From NCBI GenBank assembly GCA_031292355.1, contig JARLHI010000039.1, forward strand, positions 1-38,311: 38,311 nt of DNA. Reading direction: 5' to 3'. Position numbers and translations under genes: made by a program. Within the stretch, counting starts at the first letter, position 1; each line of letters begins with the position of its first letter. The notes beneath the pieces are model-generated. The model did not search any database, was not told where the DNA came from, and saw nothing but the letters and a program-made list of their open reading frames with translations. Below are positions 8,685 to 16,313 of the stretch, one piece after another. This DNA comes from Candidatus Obscuribacterales bacterium (GTDB taxonomy: Bacteria; Cyanobacteriota; Vampirovibrionia; Obscuribacterales; Obscuribacteraceae).

Positions 8685-10115
8685 ATGTCCACGTCCACAA
8701 CACCGACCACCTCCGCTTCCGCTGCTGTCACTTTACCCGCCGCCGTTCCAGCAATTTCCGAAGGCGAATATCGAGCCCGCATCGCTCGCTTCTTCGACGA
8801 AATGAAAGACAATAGTGTCGCCTTCGTTGTCGGTGCTGATGAGAAGCTGCGAAGCAACGATACTGACTACAAATTCAGACAGTCGTCTGACGTCCTCTAT
8901 CTCAATGGCTTCCCTCAACCTGACGCTATTCTCGCCTTCGTCAAAGTGACGAAAGAAGACCAGAAACTCGTCATGTTCGTTTTACCCAAGGATCCCACAA
9001 AGGAGACTTGGACGGGTTTTCGTGAAGGAACAGAAGGCGCCAAAGCAAAATATTTTGCAGACGTTGCTTTCGTTGTCGACGACTTCTCGAAAGAAGCCGC
9101 CAAAATGCTCGCTAAAGCCACGACTGTTTACTACCACTACGGTCACAACCATGGTGTCAACAAGAAGTTCAGAGCCCTCTACGAAGCTGACCCCAAAGAC
9201 CTTCTCAACGTCAATCAGATTGTGCACGCCCACCGTATGATCAAGTCGACGGCAGAAATCGCCATGATTCGTCATGCTGGAACGATTTCTGCAGAAGCTC
9301 ATATCGAAGCCATGAAACGCTGCGCCAGAGAAGTTGGTACGGTCACCGAAGGGAAGCTCCAGGCCACGCTGGAATTTCAATTTGGTGATAAGGGGGCACA
9401 ATCTGTTGCATATCAGAGCATCGTCGCTGGTGGCAACAATGCCAACACTCTGCACTATACTTTGAACGACAAGCCGCTCAAAGACGGCGACCTCGTCCTT
9501 ATCGATGCTGCTTGTGAATTTGGTGGTTACGCATCAGATATCACTCGCACTTTTCCGGTCAACGGAAAATTCAGCGACGCTCAGCGCGAGATCTACGCTC
9601 TTGTTTTGAAGGCGCAACTGGCTGCCATAGATGCTTCCAAACCGGGTTGCACTTTGCGCTCGGTGCACGAGGTTGCTGTTCAGGTATTGCGCGAGGGACT
9701 TGTGGACCTCGGCGTTTTGCCGGCAGGAATGCGCACGCAAGATGGGGCCGAGAAGCTTCTTGCCGACGCGAAAGCGGCTGGCACTGAGAAAGATCTGCTC
9801 ACCCTTGGTGTGCTCTACATGCATGGCACTGGACACTGGATGGGGCTCGATGTCCACGACGTGGCTAAAAACGGCACTAAGAACCCCAGTCACAAGCTGG
9901 TTCCAACTAAAGCCGGTAACGTCTTCACGGTAGAACCAGGTTTGTATTTCGATGCCAACGATAAGCGCATGCCCGCGCGGTATCGCGGTATCGGTGTGCG
10001 CATCGAAGACGATGTGGTGATTACCGATACTGGTTGCGAAGTGCTTACAGCCAAAGTGCCCAAATCAATCGACGAGATTGAAGCACTGATGGCTGAGGCT
10101 ACCAAAAGCAGCTAA
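8685..10115 (+). CDS. pepP: Xaa-Pro aminopeptidase (M24B, PepP type)
   Basis: A cytosolic metallopeptidase that removes an N-terminal residue preceding proline. Residues 30-175 form the AMP_N domain (contains SDVLYLNGFPQPDAILAF). The C-terminal pita-bread domain carries the five dinuclear metal ligands D274 (VLIDAACEFGGYASD), D285, H384 (GTGHWMGLDVHDV), E417 (TVEPGLYF) and E441 (GVRIEDDV). The length (476 aa) is usual for PepP. A GTG four codons upstream is possible, but the ATG at 8685 has GAGGAAA at good distance. The first 25 residues are a Ser/Thr/Pro/Ala-rich extension. A clear terminator follows. Confidence 0.92.
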   Translation: MSTSTTPTTSASAAVTLPAAVPAISEGEYRARIARFFDEMKDNSVAFVVGADEKLRSNDTDYKFRQSSDVLYLNGFPQPDAILAFVKVTKEDQKLVMFVLPKDPTKETWTGFREGTEGAKAKYFADVAFVVDDFSKEAAKMLAKATTVYYHYGHNHGVNKKFRALYEADPKDLLNVNQIVHAHRMIKSTAEIAMIRHAGTISAEAHIEAMKRCAREVGTVTEGKLQATLEFQFGDKGAQSVAYQSIVAGGNNANTLHYTLNDKPLKDGDLVLIDAACEFGGYASDITRTFPVNGKFSDAQREIYALVLKAQLAAIDASKPGCTLRSVHEVAVQVLREGLVDLGVLPAGMRTQDGAEKLLADAKAAGTEKDLLTLGVLYMHGTGHWMGLDVHDVAKNGTKNPSHKLVPTKAGNVFTVEPGLYFDANDKRMPARYRGIGVRIEDDVVITDTGCEVLTAKVPKSIDEIEALMAEATKSS

Positions 10116-10146
10116 GCGTAGGTTCCAAGTCTCATAATCCTCAAAG

Positions 10147-10182
10147 ACGGAGATCAGAGCGAAAGCCCTGGTCTCCGTTTTG
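10147..10182 (+). terminator. intrinsic terminator of the aminopeptidase gene
   Basis: An 11-bp stem ACGGAGATCAG (10147-10157) / CTGGTCTCCGT (10168-10178), with one G-U pair, is followed by TTTT. It ends the transcript 30 bases after the stop codon. Confidence 0.75.
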
Positions 10183-10215
10183 TCACGAGGTTTTTTACTG
10201 CGAAAGAGGTGTGTC

Positions 10216-11265
10216 ATGCATTATCGATTGCTCAAATTTCTCCATGGCACAGCCTATCTTGCTGCTGTCGTTGTCACTGTGCTGTGGTTCAGAGGTCTGA
10301 CTGACTGGCGTTTGGGCGCGGGAAGCCTTACCGTCAGTGCTTTCTGGCTGTTGCTAACGGCCATCGATCTTCGCCACCTGTTCCGCACCTATTTCGACAT
10401 TTTGTCGCGGTTGTCGGTTCTGGTGCCGCTTGCTCTTGGTTTGGCGCTGTCGGTGCTTGGATTTTTCACTGTGCCTGAAGGCGCGTCGCAACTGGTGGCA
10501 GTCGGTCTGGTGTGTGGCTGGCTGCTCGTCTATCTGCGTTATCGCCATAACCGACTATCGTTTCAGCAAGAAGGACATGGTCCGCTGCCTGAAGGTAGCT
10601 GGATTAATCCGCCAGCGGAAGCACTGGAGCCGGGCGATTTGATTCTGACGGGCGGCATGGTGGCAGATACGTTGCACGAGAGTGTCGGTCATTCTGAAAC
10701 TGTCGTGCTTGCGCCGGACGGCTCACATGTTCTTTTCAGCTCCTACATGGACCGAGGATTAGTCTTTGACCCAATTTCCACACTAGCAGCCGAGGAAATC
10801 TACGTGGTGGTGCGCCAGACAGTGCCATTTACTCCTGTGAAGTTAGCTCTGGAGTATCCACTCGCGAGCATCATGATTGGTCAGAGCGCGGGCTGGGCGG
10901 AGAAGGCAAAGGCGGCTCGTGATGAGCGTCTGCGCAAATTCGCCTGGATTTTGCCACAGTCTTTTTCCACCTGGCTCAACAGGAAATTTCCCATCACTGG
11001 CTACGATTGGGTTGGCATGTTCAGTGGTCGAATTGCTCCCGATCACTGGATCTGCATCACGTCAAATCTGGAGTTGTTCCATCGTTTGGGCGTTGCTACC
11101 AAACAATATGGCGTTGGTTTGCTGGGCTTTGGCACTGGGTTGTTCGATCCGACACAACCGGTGCGCGTGCTCAATGATCCTGCGTTTCGACTGTTAACGC
11201 TTGCAGATAAGGCGGCGTTTGAAAGTAAGCGTGAAAAAGCGAGAATCGAAGGAGTAAAATCATGA
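10216..11265 (+). CDS. membrane protein with possible permuted papain-like (YiiX-type) domain
   Basis: A 349-residue protein. Four hydrophobic segments (about 10-25, 38-55, 68-90 and 95-110) are followed by a soluble half. That half begins with LEPGDLILTGG, then GHSETVVLAPDG, and much later WICITSNLELFHRLGV. This order (GD[IL]IL, His in a GH strand, then Cys in a xxCSxxL helix) is that of permuted NlpC/P60 (YiiX/YaeF-type) papain-fold enzymes. The Cys and His would be the catalytic pair. No signal peptide is present beyond the membrane segments. The start at 10216 has AGAGGT upstream. An in-frame TTG at 10180 overlaps the terminator and is not favoured. Its stop overlaps the next gene in ATGA. 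Confidence 0.6.
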   Translation: MHYRLLKFLHGTAYLAAVVVTVLWFRGLTDWRLGAGSLTVSAFWLLLTAIDLRHLFRTYFDILSRLSVLVPLALGLALSVLGFFTVPEGASQLVAVGLVCGWLLVYLRYRHNRLSFQQEGHGPLPEGSWINPPAEALEPGDLILTGGMVADTLHESVGHSETVVLAPDGSHVLFSSYMDRGLVFDPISTLAAEEIYVVVRQTVPFTPVKLALEYPLASIMIGQSAGWAEKAKAARDERLRKFAWILPQSFSTWLNRKFPITGYDWVGMFSGRIAPDHWICITSNLELFHRLGVATKQYGVGLLGFGTGLFDPTQPVRVLNDPAFRLLTLADKAAFESKREKARIEGVKS

Positions 11266-11738
11266 ATCGTACTTTTGCTACAGTCTGTCTCAGCCTCCTT
11301 GCTGCTCTAGCCGTGCCCTGTGTGCTGATTACAGGCTTTGGCCTGTGGACAGTTTACCCACACGTCTTGCGCATGGCTATGGAAACGGTTCCACTGTCGT
11401 TTTTACTCGGTGGATTGACGACCTTCTTCTGGTTGTGCGGACCGCCACAGCCTACTAATCTCATTGAGGCAATCGGTCGATGGTTTCTCGCTTTACTGAT
11501 GCCAGTCGGTATGGCGTTTGTGGCCACAGCGTTGCCGGCGATGATCGACACGACTGTCAATCATACGAATTACAGCGCGTTGCAAATCTTCTGGATCGAA
11601 TTTCATTCGTTCTGGGGATTGCTCTGTGGTGTGGCTGCCGGCTTGGTCCTCCAGTACCGTGAGTCGACTATGAAAGTTCCGGAAGTCAGAGTCCCGGAAG
11701 TCAAAGTCACTGGCAGGCGCGGTTTCCTGCTGAAGTGA
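11262..11738 (+). CDS. small membrane protein coupled to the preceding gene
   Basis: A 158-residue protein with four predicted membrane segments (about 5-28, 42-60, 72-95 and 108-130). The short hydrophilic tail contains a duplicated KVPEVRVPEVKV. The ATG overlaps the upstream stop (ATGA), so translation is probably coupled and the two proteins probably work together at the membrane. No family is recognised. Confidence 0.65.
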   Translation: MNRTFATVCLSLLAALAVPCVLITGFGLWTVYPHVLRMAMETVPLSFLLGGLTTFFWLCGPPQPTNLIEAIGRWFLALLMPVGMAFVATALPAMIDTTVNHTNYSALQIFWIEFHSFWGLLCGVAAGLVLQYRESTMKVPEVRVPEVKVTGRRGFLLK

Positions 11739-11754
11739 TTAGGGCGTGAAGTAA

Positions 11755-11795
11755 AAAGTTGCACTGAAAGCAATTTCTGGTGCAACTTTCTTTGT
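11755..11795 (+). terminator. intrinsic terminator of the two-gene membrane operon
   Basis: A 10-bp perfect stem AAAGTTGCAC (11755-11764) / GTGCAACTTT (11780-11789) is followed by CTTTGT. The T-run is modest. Confidence 0.55.
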
Positions 11796-11820
11796 CGCCA
11801 ACTTTGCCGAAAATAGTATC

Positions 11821-11880
11821 AAAAAAAAAACCGTTAGAAGCGAGAAGGAAGAGAAGCTGTCTGCTGCGAACAACCTCTCT
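11821..11880 (-). terminator. possible terminator region of the 11899 gene
   Basis: On the minus strand, a wobble-containing stem formed by 11870-11880 and 11850-11860 (AGAGAGGTTGT with ACAGCTTCTCT) lies just past the stop of the minus-strand gene. About 20 bases further come ten T residues (11821-11830). The spacing is too long for a standard intrinsic terminator, so this is tentative. Confidence 0.3.
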
Positions 11881-11898
11881 CTTTCTTCTTCGTCTTCT

Positions 11899-12417
11899 TC
11901 AATGGCGCGTCAGAATCGTGGGTGGAAAGAACACTTCGCCTGATTCGTCGATGCAATTGGGCTCGATGTCGGCGGTCGGGTCAGTGCGGGTGTACAAAGC
12001 GGTGAAGCATTCGAACACATCAGACAAGTACTCGTCGAGGTGTCCGAAGTAATCTTGCTCGTTTTCCACCCAGCTTTCCACGAACTTTTGATGGCTCTCC
12101 GCTTCACGCAACTGCGCTTTCAGCTTCTTGCGCTGCTTTTTGGTAAGGCTTGGTGTGTCGATTTTTTTGCTGCAGTCCTCCTGGAACATGCGGCATTGCA
12201 CGACGAGAAACTTGAACAGTTCCAGGCGTTTCTGCGACCGGCGGGCATGCTTCATCAGAAACACTACCGACGCGGTGTAGCAAGAAGCGCTGATTGGATC
12301 TTCGCCGTCGACTCGCTGTGATTCTGCAATTTCCCAGTCCTCGAGCTTGTCGCACGATTTGAGATGACTTTGCTGGGCCTTCAACGCTTTCCACATTATT
12401 TTCTCAAGGGCGCGCAT
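11899..12417 (-). CDS. helical protein of unknown function
   Basis: A 172-residue protein starting MRALEKIMWKALK. The ATG at 12417 has an excellent GGAGG site, so the longer frame to 12471 is not used (it would also start inside the upstream terminator). The protein is mainly helical and charged. A basic stretch (SLTKKQRKKLKAQLREAESH) precedes a helix with YFGHLDEYLSDVFECFTALY. Cysteines are scattered. There is no signal peptide and no membrane segment. It resembles no family known to me. Confidence 0.6.
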   Translation of the reverse strand: MRALEKIMWKALKAQQSHLKSCDKLEDWEIAESQRVDGEDPISASCYTASVVFLMKHARRSQKRLELFKFLVVQCRMFQEDCSKKIDTPSLTKKQRKKLKAQLREAESHQKFVESWVENEQDYFGHLDEYLSDVFECFTALYTRTDPTADIEPNCIDESGEVFFPPTILTRH

Positions 12418-12439
12418 ATAACCTCCGTCACATTCTCCA

Positions 12440-12476
12440 AAAAAAAAGCCCGACGGTCTTTGCTCAAGCAAAGACC
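12440..12476 (-). terminator. intrinsic terminator of the patatin gene
   Basis: A 9-bp stem GGTCTTTGC (12455-12463) / GCAAAGACC (12468-12476) with a TCAA loop is followed on the minus strand by CGGGC and nine T residues. This is one of the strongest terminators in the window. It lies about 140 bases after the patatin stop. Confidence 0.8.
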
Positions 12477-12586
12477 ATCAGGTGGCTCTAGTGGTTATAC
12501 GCAAACGACCGGCAAACAAGTAACGTTCCTTTTCAGAAGCGTCGCTGTCTGCCGGTCTTTTCGCTAACTGGTCCTTGGTCGTCATA

Positions 12587-12615
12587 GAGGAGGTCGTTTT
12601 AATTGCTGCCTCCTC
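12587..12615 (-). other. hairpin with Shine-Dalgarno-like arm after the patatin stop
   Basis: GAGGAGG and CCTCCTC form a 7-bp inverted repeat (12587-12593 with 12609-12615). It starts three bases beyond the patatin stop on the minus strand. The minus-strand copy of GAGGAGG could act as a ribosome site but would be sealed in the hairpin. A 35-codon frame (12478-12585, starting MTTKDQLAKRPADSD) follows. It has no other ribosome site and runs into the terminator stem, so I do not call it a gene. Confidence 0.4.
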
Positions 12616-12617
12616 GG

Positions 12618-13805
12618 TTAGCTCGGGATGACCAATTGGCCGCTCTCGAAGCCTTCCTGGTAACGACGTTCCGCGACCTGATGCCCGTGCTCGAACATCC
12701 CCCACATGGACTCTTCCGACGCGCCGATATTCATCGCGGCGAAATCGTCCAGACCCAGCACGATGTGGAAGTCGATCGGGCTCTGCACGTTGTGGTTTCC
12801 GCAGATCTGGTAGTTGATTTCAACCCAGTGCTGGTAGAGTCCCGCCATCTTGATGGGATTCCAGTACTGCGCCGCCTTCGCCCAGAACTGAGAGACACGC
12901 TCGAAATAGCGGGGATCGAACATGTTCGTCGGATTCCACAGCCCGAGCCATTCCCGAGGAAGATCCTCGACGAGTTCACGCGGCATCTTGGTGGCCCGGG
13001 TGTAGGACATCGCGATGCTGGGCGGGTCGCCGGAGATGTTTGGAATGCGGTTGATGTAAGCACCATCGACCGCGATCACCCGGTAGCCACGTTCGGACGT
13101 CCCAAGCTCGGGCGAAACGAACATGCCAGGAACGGCGCCGGACATCCAGAGGGCGTCCGCCAGTTCGATTCCCGAGTTCTCGTCGATCACCATCGGCCAG
13201 TGACGAAGATTCGTCAAGCCCCATGGGGTCAGCGAGGAGGGCTTCGACGGATCGATCTCCACCGCGCAGGTGAGGATGCGAATGCGCGAATTCCAGGTGA
13301 GCTTGAGCTTGTCGATGATCCGCTGATAGCAGAACCTGGGGCTCACCGAGGTAAAGCCGCTCAGATAGAGCAGGAGCGGGTCACAGGGCACAGTGCTGTC
13401 GCGGGTCACCGAACCCTTGTCCATGGCTTGCAACTCACGCAACACTTCGAGCATTGCCTGAGCGGCTTCCTTCGGGTGAACGTGGCTGTTCGTCTGAATG
13501 ACGGCTTGCAACGAGCCAGCGGAGACGCCAGTCGCAGAAGCGACCTTGATACCACGCTCGACACGAGCCAGGTCGGCGCCAAGTCCCGCGAAGAGTTTGA
13601 GGCCGCCAGCCGGATTCTTGAAGTAGAAACCGTTGTTGGAGGCGACGACTTTCACTTCAGGCATGTAGGGGTTCGTCGTGGGCGGTTGACCTTTGACGAG
13701 GTGCTGGACTTGCATGGGCTCGTGACCGGAAGCTCCCGTGAGGAAGTCCAGACCACCGAGGGACGGAATGCCCTGAAGCCAGCTTGAGCTGAGATTGTCG
13801 AACAT
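12618..13805 (-). CDS. patatin-like phospholipase / acyl hydrolase
   Basis: A 395-residue protein with the patatin signature. The nucleophile elbow GVSAGS puts Ser95 in G-x-S-x-G, and AVDGAY places the dyad aspartate at D247. Patatins hydrolyse acyl esters of phospholipids or galactolipids with this Ser-Asp dyad. A classical glycine-rich oxyanion loop is not obvious; the stretch near residues 66-76 (PAGGLKLFAGLG) may serve. No signal peptide is seen, so it is probably cytosolic or delivered by another route. The start at 13805 has AAAGGA seven bases upstream; an ATG at 13856 lacks one. The gene is visibly richer in GC and in G/C-ending codons than its neighbours, which may indicate a different origin. 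Confidence 0.8.
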   Translation of the reverse strand: MFDNLSSSWLQGIPSLGGLDFLTGASGHEPMQVQHLVKGQPPTTNPYMPEVKVVASNNGFYFKNPAGGLKLFAGLGADLARVERGIKVASATGVSAGSLQAVIQTNSHVHPKEAAQAMLEVLRELQAMDKGSVTRDSTVPCDPLLLYLSGFTSVSPRFCYQRIIDKLKLTWNSRIRILTCAVEIDPSKPSSLTPWGLTNLRHWPMVIDENSGIELADALWMSGAVPGMFVSPELGTSERGYRVIAVDGAYINRIPNISGDPPSIAMSYTRATKMPRELVEDLPREWLGLWNPTNMFDPRYFERVSQFWAKAAQYWNPIKMAGLYQHWVEINYQICGNHNVQSPIDFHIVLGLDDFAAMNIGASEESMWGMFEHGHQVAERRYQEGFESGQLVIPS

Positions 13806-14372
13806 GATGGGTTCCTTTCGTGGATGTTGAAGCAGTGTGCAGAGGGCATACCGCAAGAAGTGGCGAAGAGCGCCGGTTGAAGAGAAGGCGACACAAAACG
13901 GAAAGCGAGCTATTCGTCGAACTATTGAGCAAAGGAGCTTTTTATGTCCATGATGAGTCCCTTTCGGTTTCTGTCAGACCGGCGAGAATTTGTGGAAGCA
14001 AGAACTTGGCGATGTGAGTACTTAGTGCAGTTGTGCAAATCTTTGCTCCTGAAGCGAACCGTGCGGCTAACAAGCTTCAAGACACAGGCGGCAAGGAATG
14101 CGTAGTGAATTAACTACTGAGTTTGGCTGCCTTGGGTGGTGGAGTAACTGGTTGGTGTTAAGACTCCAGAAAAATCGAAAAAAGGAAATGTAATTCTAGG
14201 TAGCAGAATCTAAATTACTTAAGCAATAAAAATAAGGACAAAATGAAGACCGCAGTGCCCGAATCCCCCTGAAAGCAAAACTGGGACCATTCGTCGAGCT
14301 AGCGCTAGCTGCGCTTGCGTACGGAGCCAATATGACCGAGAATGTTATTGTGTCCTAATTTGCAGGGGTATT
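13806..14372. other. intergenic region with a 14-bp palindrome
   Basis: About 570 bases between divergent genes hold no convincing ORF. A 65-codon plus-strand frame at 13820-14017 lacks a ribosome site and overlaps the patatin leader. The perfect palindrome AGCTAGCGCTAGCT lies at 14297-14310, about 65 bases before the ACT-domain gene, and could be an operator. Confidence 0.4.
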
Positions 14373-14945
14373 TTGAATAAGGGCGTAGTTATCACCGGGG
14401 TTGGGCGAGATCGGGTCGGCATAGTTGCTGAGTTGACCGATGCTTTGTTTGGTCTTGGTTGCAATTTGCTCGATTCCAGCATGACTTTATTGCGGGGTGA
14501 ATTCGCAATTATCCTGATGATGACAATTCCTGACGACCTAGCGTTGTCTGATTTGCAGAAGCAACTGGAGAAAGTGCAAAAGCGTCTGGGTTTTGCTCTA
14601 CACTTGCGCGAGCTGGCCGAAGAGGAGATGGCAATAGCCGAGGAAACGGGCAGCGGCTACATAATTTCGGTGTATGGAGCCGATAAGCCCGGTATTGTTT
14701 CTGGTGTCACACGTCGGCTATCCGAAATGGGCGCGAACATTACAGACGTGGAGACCAAGCGCTCGACGCCTCCGGCTGTTTCAACGGGTGGTGCAGCGCC
14801 TGCGAAACCCATTTTTTTAATGGTGCTTGAAGTGACAGCGCCAGTTGAATTGAAAACCGAATATCTGCAAAAAGAGATGAAAGAACTGGCTAATTCGTTA
14901 GGTGTAGATATTTCAATTCAGGAATGGGACGTGCTGGAGTTGTAA
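14373..14945 (+). CDS. ACT-domain regulator, GcvR-like
   Basis: A 190-residue protein of two ACT domains in tandem. The first is near residues 4-75 (VVITGVGRDRVGIVAELTDAL) and the second near 93-180 (YIISVYGADKPGIVSGVTRR). Both carry the D/R-xxGI-V turn typical of ACT ligand sites. E. coli GcvR, with the same architecture, antagonises GcvA and represses glycine cleavage. The E. coli partner is not visible here. The start is TTG at 14373 with AGGGG upstream. A linker rich in Pro/Ala/Gly (residues 128-143) sits inside the second domain. The stop shares a base with the next start (TAATG), so it is probably cotranslated with deformylase. Confidence 0.75.
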   Translation: MNKGVVITGVGRDRVGIVAELTDALFGLGCNLLDSSMTLLRGEFAIILMMTIPDDLALSDLQKQLEKVQKRLGFALHLRELAEEEMAIAEETGSGYIISVYGADKPGIVSGVTRRLSEMGANITDVETKRSTPPAVSTGGAAPAKPIFLMVLEVTAPVELKTEYLQKEMKELANSLGVDISIQEWDVLEL

Positions 14946-15514
14946 TGGCAATTCGCGAAATTCTTGTTTATCCCAACCCTGAACTGAAAAAAATATCTCA
15001 GACCGTAGACTCCATTGACGAAGAGATTATGCAGCTAATCGCCGATCTCGAAGAGACAATGTATGCGCAACCCGGCTGTGTCGGCATTGCAGCTCCACAG
15101 ACTGGCGCCTTGAGGCGCATTGTCGTGATCGATTCTTCTCGCAATCCGAGGATATCTTCGCAGCTTGGCAAAATGGTGCTAATCAACCCCGAAGTGCTCG
15201 AGCAAGAAGGGTGCGTGATCGGGCGTGAAGGATGTTTGAGTTTACCGGACTTTACAGGCAACGTCAGTCGCGCTCAAAAAATTAAAGTGCTGGCTTACAA
15301 CCCTCATGGGCAGTCGCTTTTTTTCAATGCGGAAGACTTTGAAGCCCGACTAATTTTGCATGAGATCGACCATTTAGACGGTATTCTTTTCATCGACAGA
15401 GTCTCCTGTTTAAAAACTGACGTTTTTCGTCGAAAAGCGCTAAAACCGCCCAAATTGACTAATTCTGCAGCCAGCTCGGGCACTGATAAAAATCTTCTGG
15501 AGCCCTCGTCTTGA
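14945..15514 (+). CDS. def: peptide deformylase
   Basis: Removes the formyl group from the N-terminal methionine of nascent proteins using a metal ion. The three family motifs are clear. Motif I is CVGIAAPQTG. Motif II is EGCLSLPDF, with metal ligand C97. Motif III is HEIDHLDG, with H139 and H143 as ligands and E140 catalytic. The length is 189 residues. The ATG at 14945 overlaps the upstream stop by one base and has GGAG before it. Residues after about 155 form a Lys/Pro/Ser-rich tail. It is the middle gene of an overlapping three-gene operon. Confidence 0.95.
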   Translation: MAIREILVYPNPELKKISQTVDSIDEEIMQLIADLEETMYAQPGCVGIAAPQTGALRRIVVIDSSRNPRISSQLGKMVLINPEVLEQEGCVIGREGCLSLPDFTGNVSRAQKIKVLAYNPHGQSLFFNAEDFEARLILHEIDHLDGILFIDRVSCLKTDVFRRKALKPPKLTNSAASSGTDKNLLEPSS

Positions 15515-16251
15515 ATGAAATCGATATTGAAAAAGCCGCGGCGTTAATGCGCTCGGCTAGCAATATGGCAGTTCTTACTGGCGCGGGCGTATCTAAAGAA
15601 AGTGGCATTCCGACTTTTCGAGACGCTCAGACCGGGCTCTGGGCTAAATATGATCCGCAGCAACTCGCCTCGCCAGAGGGTTTTAAAAATAACCCAGAGC
15701 TTGTCTGGCAGTGGTACGACATGCGGCGACAAAATCTGGCAAATGTGCAGCCAAATGCAGCACACATTGCTATTAGCGCGCTCGAGAGCGAATTCTCAGA
15801 GTTTGCGGTGCTCACTCAGAACGTAGATGGATTGCATCAGCGGGCTGGTTCCAAACACGTGGTGGAACTGCATGGCAATATAACCACTTTTTACTGTTTT
15901 GATCGGTTACATCCAGCAAGTGAAATTCCAACTGGTCTAAAGCAGCCTCCTGTTTGCCATTGCGGCTCGCTTATTAGACCGGCTGTTGTGTGGTTCGGCG
16001 AGGCGCTAGATAGAAGCGTCTGGCGTAGTGCGTCTCAGACAGCAATTGGGTGTGAGGTCATGCTTGTTGTCGGAACATCGGCTCTGGTACAGCCGGCAGC
16101 CTCTCTTCCGTTTGATGCCAAGCAAAAAGGCGCAAAGATAATTGAAATCAATCCTGAACAAACCCCTTTGACTCGCCGTGCTGATTTGTTTATTCAAGCA
16201 CCGGCTGCAATAGCCTTTCCACTTTTGATGCAATATTTTCGGCAAAGTTGA
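15511..16251 (+). CDS. cobB: NAD-dependent protein deacylase, class III sirtuin (CobB-like)
   Basis: A 246-residue sirtuin. It removes acyl groups from lysine using NAD. Seen are GAGVSKESGIPTFRD (residues 24-38, NAD binding), TQNVDGLH (102-109) and the catalytic HG at H121. The pair Y69 and R72 in WYDMRR is the Y-x-x-R signature that in SIRT5 and class III bacterial sirtuins recognises succinyl or malonyl lysine. Only one cysteine (C129) stands where the first zinc pair is expected; the second pair is C149-x-C151. H134 could be a substitute ligand. The start is TTG at 15511, overlapping the def stop by four bases, with GGAG upstream. Coupling with def suggests a joint role in protein N-terminal and lysine modification. 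Confidence 0.9.
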   Translation: MNEIDIEKAAALMRSASNMAVLTGAGVSKESGIPTFRDAQTGLWAKYDPQQLASPEGFKNNPELVWQWYDMRRQNLANVQPNAAHIAISALESEFSEFAVLTQNVDGLHQRAGSKHVVELHGNITTFYCFDRLHPASEIPTGLKQPPVCHCGSLIRPAVVWFGEALDRSVWRSASQTAIGCEVMLVVGTSALVQPAASLPFDAKQKGAKIIEINPEQTPLTRRADLFIQAPAAIAFPLLMQYFRQS

Positions 16252-16260
16252 GTTTAAATT

Positions 16261-16295
16261 GAATCGCTGAAAGTTAGATTTGCTTTCAGCGATTC
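16261..16295. terminator. hairpin between convergent genes
   Basis: A 13-bp perfect stem GAATCGCTGAAAG (16261-16273) / CTTTCAGCGATTC (16283-16295). It follows the sirtuin stop by ten bases and precedes a convergent gene end. No strong T-run is on either side, so it may act as a two-way terminator of moderate strength. Confidence 0.5.
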
Positions 16296-16313
16296 TCGCG
16301 ATGTTATTTCAGA

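Noticed and set aside
8982..9455. Minus-strand ORF of 157 codons inside the aminopeptidase gene
   Set aside because: It is antisense to the M24 peptidase and has no ribosome site or motif.
12478..12585. 35-codon ORF after the patatin gene
   Set aside because: The only ribosome-site-like sequence is 20 or more bases away and sealed in a hairpin, and the ORF runs into the terminator stem.
12603..13787. Plus-strand ORF of 394 codons opposite the patatin gene
   Set aside because: It is the mirror of a GC-rich gene that has a patatin motif, a good ribosome site and a terminator. The mirror product is Arg/His/Val-rich and has no family character.
13820..14017. Plus-strand 65-codon ORF upstream of the ACT-domain gene
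   Set aside because: Its composition is arginine-rich with no ribosome site, and it overlaps the leader of the divergent patatin gene.
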